The translations under genes were made by a program, and so were the position numbers. This document shows, piece after piece, positions 59,150 through 64,000 of a stretch of DNA of 64,000 bases. Location of the stretch: assembly GCA_963662175.1 (NCBI GenBank), contig OY759221.1:39182045-39246044 (forward strand), read 5' to 3'. Source of the stretch: Aradus depressus. Its lineage: Eukaryota; Arthropoda; Insecta; Hemiptera; Aradidae. Numbering within the stretch: the first letter of the stretch is position 1; every line of letters begins with the position of its first letter. The notes under the pieces are model-generated. The model saw only the letters and a list, made by a program, of their open reading frames with translations. It had not been told where the DNA came from and searched no databases.

Positions 59150-59299
59150 TGAACTATGTTTATTTATTGAATTTGGGAATACTTTTTTTTTAAACATTAA
59201 ATTGTTGTTGGTCTGATATTGTTTGGAAAAATATAGTTAATAATAAATAAAAGTCCAATAACCTATAAAGACTTTTCTTAGTAATTTTGATTATAAATG

Positions 59300-59711
59300 C
59301 AGTAGAACCTCGACTATCCGTGGTGTGTAAGCAGTAAGTGTAGGTTCCTAGAAACTTAGAGACAGACAATGATGACAGTTTTGGAGCTAAAGAAGAAAAC
59401 ATTCAGACAAGTAGGCAATGGAAGCAGTTCATGTCCTCCTCAACTTCTTCGAAGAGGAAAATTTTGACTTCCTTGACGTCTCTGAATTTGAGAAAAATTA
59501 GAACTAAAGTAAGGAAAATCATTTCAAATCGCAAAAAACAAAGAAGGATTACATATTTCAAGCCCTGATAACATTATAACATGACAATGTACACACATAA
59601 TGTAATTCGTTAAATAAAAAGTGTCTCGATTAACCGTGGTTTTCATTTATCCGTGCGACCTCTCCCCCACTCCCCCTCCACCCATTACCCCGGATAATCG
59701 AGGTTATACTG
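59300..59711. mobile_element. pogo/Tigger-like MITE, copy 2 (opposite orientation)
   Basis: Ends CAGTAGAACCTCGACTATCC and CGGATAATCGAGGTTATACT. The interior (for example TTCAGACAAGT, AAGGAAAATCATTTCAAATC) is the reverse complement of copy 1, so the two share one parent. Confidence 0.7.
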
Positions 59712-59790
59712 TGTTTGTAATTTTAATATAAATTTTGAGTCTCTTTTTCCATATTATTATTCACTATACTTCCTGAACATGAGTTCGTCG

Positions 59791-60024
59791 GCGTACAAGG
59801 AAAATCAGCTAAGTCCATTTTTATTAAAATGCATATTCTACCATTACCAAGTCCGAAACTGCTTTCTTCTCATTTTAAAAACTCTCCAGGTCCAAAATAT
59901 TCACTGAACAGCTTGAAATGACAGTATGGTTTCATATGAAGTCCTATGTGGAATGTTTGCTGTCTGAGAAAATCTATTAAGTGCAGCTAGAAGTATTTGG
60001 ACTTAGCTGATTTTCCTTGTACGC
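59791..60024. mobile_element. Small TIR element A
   Basis: Perfect 27-bp inverted termini (GCGTACAAGGAAAATCAGCT at the left) 234 bp end to end; non-coding interior. Confidence 0.7.
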
Positions 60025-60090
60025 CCACGATATATCCCAGTACGTATTCTACAGCTCTTGACACTCTCCTGATGAGTGGCTAAGCAAATA

Positions 60091-60333
60091 GCGATTATGT
60101 GTAATCACGGCTCGTTATCACATTCTTCTGTTATCTCAAGTATCTATATTCAATTAGCCTATTTATTGACAGCAATACAGTTAATAAGAGGTAAACATGT
60201 CACCTTTCATATCAAGAGGTTAATGAGAGAAGTAACTCTGAAGGACGATATCGCTACAATGGGAATAATAGCAGAGCTGTGGAGTGAAGCGAGCATACTG
60301 AAAAAAAAGTGAGCCGTGATTACACATAATCGC
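60091..60333. mobile_element. Small TIR element B
   Basis: Perfect 23-bp inverted termini (GCGATTATGTGTAATCACGG at the left) 243 bp end to end. An open frame at 60076-60312 spans it but looks incidental. Confidence 0.7.
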
Positions 60334-61484
60334 TTCTGGAAGAAATGCCGGAATTAAGCAACAATGTTACATCCCAGAGAAGTTTAAGAAACTCCATAAT
60401 TTTAAAATTGTATTTATTAAAATATTTTAATTTTCATCCAACTTCAAAAAAAATTGTATTTTATCAGAGTGCCTGATTATGAGGGCAACCTCGAAAGCCG
60501 GCTAGCTAAAACTAATAAATAATCTGTGAAAGGTCAGACTACATCTTATTTGACAACCTGTGTTATTGGACACTTCTGGAAAAATTATGAAACATTATCA
60601 TATTATTTTTAAATAATTATTTAAAATAATGTAATATAAAATTTTAAATAATCTACTATATTTATTAATATTATAATTTTTGTACTCATATTTACAAGTA
60701 TTTATTTAGTCATTTCTTTTTATTTTTTAATAGTATATGTATCTTCTATGTTAATATATACATTCTTATGACGTATCCTATTACCATGTTATGGATATAA
60801 ATATTATTATGTTTCAAAAGTAATAGTACACCTTCCACATCGAGAAAATTTTCCCCATTTTACTGAACCCGCGCCTTCCAATTGCGGTCAGATTATAATT
60901 ATATTTTTCTAATGAAACCTGGAGCTGTATTACTTTTTTTTTTCTAAAGAAGTGGATACCACTTAAAGAAACATTCAAAATAGTAATTTAAAATGTATAA
61001 AGATGTTGTTTACAGTTATTTGGACTGCCAGGATTATGGTAGGAAATTAATTACAAATGAAAAGACTTCCCCTCCCATTAAGATTAATTTTATGAAACTT
61101 GAGAAGGGAGAGGGAAGCCTTGAAACTTTATCAGAAAACTTGATTTTACAGTTACACTAATTACATGATTATAACAGATCAGAAATAATTTTATAGTAAA
61201 ATATATTATATTATATAATAATATATAGTAGTTATAATAGTTGAAAAAAAAAAAGCCTGATTCTCATCCTTTCTCACCAACAAAAATGGAAAACAAAATT
61301 TCATGTCTGTCCGTGTTGGTTTAAGTCTATGGACATGATAACTTCTTTATTTCGGATACAAACGACACAAATCTGATTAATGTCATAGATCTTTAAGCCC
61401 TAATTATGATTTTCCGACATTTAATTCTGCTTGTTTTGTGATTAAGGCATGTCAAAGAACGTATGTGAGTATAGAAGAGTAAAT

Positions 61485-61860
61485 CAATTAAATTTTTCGT
61501 TCTCCCTCCAAAACCAATCGACATTTTGGTCACTTACATACTTCTGAATTTTGGACTCCCATAGTAAGAGTCGGGCTTATGTCCACCAGAGCTACGAAAG
61601 AGCGCTCTGTTAGTAGGCAATATGACCTTGTTAAAACCCGGGCATTAGTCATAATAACTATCTAAATTTACGGTTGATACATTCATTACATCGGCAGTCA
61701 TTGGGGTTTTTGAGTTGAGTCCCCCCTCTGTTGCCCTCTTCCCATGGGCCGATTCAACTGAAAATTAATATGTGACGTCCTTATGAGGGTTTGAACTTGC
61801 ATAAAAATTTTCTGACAATACGTTCGTTATAAAGACAGTTATAAGTTACTACCCAGCTTA
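61485..61860 (+). repeat. R1 copy split by a SINE fragment
   Basis: Head to 61550, SINE 61551-61660, then two modules from 61670 (TTGATACATTCATTACATCG). Confidence 0.6.
61551..61660 (+). mobile_element. SINE 3' fragment
   Basis: Only the last 110 bp (GGACTCCCATAGTAAGAG to GTCATAATAACTA): an extreme 5' truncation. Confidence 0.65.
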
Positions 61861-62007
61861 AAATTACTCCGGGCGTAGCCGGACCACCTTCACCTGCTAT
61901 TGTTCAATATATTGAAGAGGAAGATCCCTTAACCATTCTTACCGATTTGGGCTAAAATTGGCTCAATGGTTAGTAATAATATTACTATAATAATAAATAG
62001 TTGTAAA

Positions 62008-62328
62008 GAGGGCACCGGTAGCTAAGTGGTATGCCTGCTTGCCTTCTGATCTCAAGATCATGGGTTCGAAAACCGACCGAGGCCCTTAGTTTATTTTATG
62101 TGGGAGGTAAAATAAACTTAAGTACGCCGTCCTTCGAATGGGACGTTAAGCGATGGTCCCAACCCTGTACGATGTCAGGTACTCGTTAAAGACCCCTGCC
62201 CTAGGTGAATAAAAATTTAGGACTCCCACAGTAGAGTCGGGCTCATGTCCACCAGAGTGACGAAAGAGCGCTCTGGTAGTACGCGATTGGACCTCTTAGC
62301 TAAAGCCCGGGCATGAGTCGTATCTAAC
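62008..62328 (+). mobile_element. Full-length SINE copy
   Basis: Head GGGCACCGGTAGCTAAGTGG and B box TGGGTTCGAAAACC; flanked by TTGTAAA on both sides (62001-62007 and about 62329-62335). Confidence 0.8.
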
Positions 62329-62649
62329 TTGTAAAAATGTATTTTTCTATAGTCAACTGAAATTATACAGTACTCTTCATCTAATCGAATTAGGAGCATT
62401 ACAGAAAACTTTTGAAAGGCACAGACAGCCCTTTGGGAATGTTCCGTGCAGCTCCCACAACTCATATTTTAGTATGACCTGAATGCTGAAAGGCGCAGAG
62501 CAGCTTTATCGAATAACGCTAACTTACACCCACACATTCAAAACTGAAATGAAGATTTTTCCCTTAAAACCGGTTTCTTCAAACATCTGTTTTTTCTAAA
62601 AGTTTCCTCTGGAAACGTTCAACAACAACAACAAAATATTGGAATTCAA

Positions 62650-63040
62650 CAATCATTAGGCAGTTTTGAGTTGAGCCCCCCAAAATTTGGCTGAAAATCG
62701 ATAGGTGTTGTCCTTATGGGGTTTTGGACACACATATAAAATTTCATATCGATACATTCATTTTATAGGCAGTTATTACAGTTTATTTTCAAGCTTCCTC
62801 CTTCCCTTTGGTCGATTTGGCTGAATCAAAATAGGTGTCCTCGTTAGAGGGTTCTGGATTCACAGATAAAATTTCATGTTCATACATTCATTCTATCGGG
62901 AGTTATAGCGTTCACAGACCCATACACAAAAAATTTTTTTTTTCATATTTGATCTAGAGGTTGGGAAACATGAAATTTCATTGATAATCCCGCATCGAAT
63001 TTTTGACCGATTACACAACTTCCTTTAGGTATACTTTGGG
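62650..63040 (+). repeat. R1 copy
   Basis: Two modules, GTTCACAGACCC, oligo-T, CGAATTTTTGACCGATTACA and a partial 3' end. Confidence 0.65.
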
Positions 63041-63044
63041 AGTC

Positions 63045-63245
63045 TTACTCAGTCACTTCTGAATCCTCATTCTAAATTTTGTGTTGATACATCTACAATT
63101 ATTAAGGGTTGTTGAGCTGAGTGCCCTCCTCTGAACCCCCCTTTCCCTTCGGCCGATTTTGCGAAAAATAAACAGCTATCGACCTTATAGTCTTTTGAAT
63201 TTAAATATGAAGTTTCATATCGATACATTTATTACATTCGCTGTT
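63045..63245 (+). repeat. R1 fragment in tandem with the previous copy
   Basis: Starts at GTCACTTCTGAATCCTCATT and holds one module and a half, head-to-tail with 62650-63040. Confidence 0.55.
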
Positions 63246-63419
63246 AAAGTGTAGTGCAGAACCATTCATTATCACTGCAGGTGCTCTTTTTGGCAGAGCA
63301 GCGATTCGAAAGCCACTGATTCAATATGGCCGCAGGATCTTTGACGAAGATTGACCGTGAATATTGATTTTATTTCAAGTTCAAACTTCATTAATTCCTC
63401 AGCTATACGAGAAATTAAC

Positions 63420-63710
63420 AAATTGGTCATAAATTCGATATAGAATGGGGTTTTGAATTTACAGACGAAATTTCATCTTAATACATTGGCATACAGGCCG
63501 ATTTGGCAGAAAATCAATAGGTGTCGTCCTTATGGGGTTCTGAATATATGTATCCAGTATAAAATGTTGTATCGACACGAACAAACAGACAGCAATTGTT
63601 TTTGTTTTTTTCATTTTTGGAATCAAGAAGTCGTAGAAACAAGAAATTTCTGTGAAAACCCAACATAGAATTTCTGACCGAGTACGTAACTTCTCCTATT
63701 ACGTATATTT
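63420..63710 (+). repeat. R1 copy
   Basis: Module (GCCGATTTGGCAGAAAATCA), oligo-T, AGAATTTCTGACCGAGTACG; hairpin degraded to CTCCTATTACGTATATT. Confidence 0.6.
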
Positions 63711-64000
63711 ATTTATACAGGCGAAGCCTATTATTACACAAAAAAAATGGTTTGCAAATAACCTCATAAAATACATCGTAATAAAACAAAAAGTAAAATA
63801 AATTATTTTGATTTGTACAAAAATAACAATTATTAATATTTAAAATTTACTCTAATTAACAAAAATATAATAGCAGGGAAAGCAAAATGCTAACAACTGT
63901 AATGAATGTACTGACACGAAAATGTATGTCTTTTCAAAACCATACAAGGCCGACATATTTTCTCTAAATGGTACGTAAATCTCTTGATTTCGTTCGTAAG

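Larger units (their letters stand above)
42874..64000. other. Region upstream of the Cdep start codon
   Basis: No host coding exon was recognised in this 21 kb. It is occupied mostly by R1, SINE, LINE and foldback elements. GC-richer unassigned islands lie at 49140-49560 and 50460-50650. A 5' UTR exon and promoter of Cdep must be somewhere upstream of 42873 on this strand, but I could not place them. Confidence 0.5.

Noticed and set aside
60076..60312. 78-codon frame across TIR element B
   Set aside because: Begins outside and ends inside the element; no family features.
62217..62465. 82-codon minus-strand frame
   Set aside because: The C-terminal half translates the SINE in reverse; similar frames recur in other SINE copies.
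1..64000. CRISPR arrays, operons, rRNA, integrated viral genes
   Set aside because: No regularly spaced direct repeats, no ribosomal sequence and no capsid, polymerase or integrase frames were recognised.

Overview
This is an AT-rich eukaryotic window, most likely from an arthropod and probably an insect. The reasons are GT-AG introns with short conserved coding exons, a FERM-type gene resembling insect Cdep/FARP, a SINE whose 3' tail is built of TTAGG-like pentamers, and a dense load of small transposons. There is no sign of a prokaryotic operon, CRISPR array or functional tRNA/rRNA gene. Species cannot be fixed from the sequence alone.

Only one host gene is recognised. It lies on the minus strand and crosses almost the whole left two thirds of the window (start codon at 42865, last exon seen at 738). 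I assembled its exons by hand from splice sites and phases. Eight exons (42865 to 26126) encode an N-terminal leader, a complete FERM domain and a FERM-adjacent segment. A ninth (19088-18982) is Ser-rich. From this ninth exon there are two in-phase continuations. One is a 5.9-kb exon (17532-11651) that runs to a stop and gives a 2363-residue FERM protein with a huge, probably disordered tail. The other is a chain of small exons (2682-2529, 1860-1764, 827-738) that ends in the start of a RhoGEF (DH) domain, the rest of which lies beyond position 1. The gene therefore looks like a FARP/Cdep orthologue with a mutually exclusive choice between a GEF-containing form and a GEF-less long-tailed form.

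The introns and the region upstream of the start codon (about 43-64 kb) are filled with mobile-element debris. It includes about 20 copies of one tRNA-derived SINE, several with target-site duplications. A very abundant modular repeat (called R1 here) is built of roughly 110-150-bp units and ends in a conserved 3' hairpin. There are also Penelope-type fragments with hammerhead-ribozyme-like motifs, two copies of a pogo/Tigger-like MITE, several other foldback/TIR elements, the 3' end of a non-LTR retrotransposon, an 800-bp inverted duplication, and a frameshifted fragment resembling a RAG1/Transib-type transposase. R1, the SINE and the foldbacks are nested in one another, giving a relative order of insertion.

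All exon joins, repeat names and ribozyme assignments are hand-made predictions. Splice phases and TSDs were read directly from the sequence. Family names rest on remembered family motifs and were not checked by a search.
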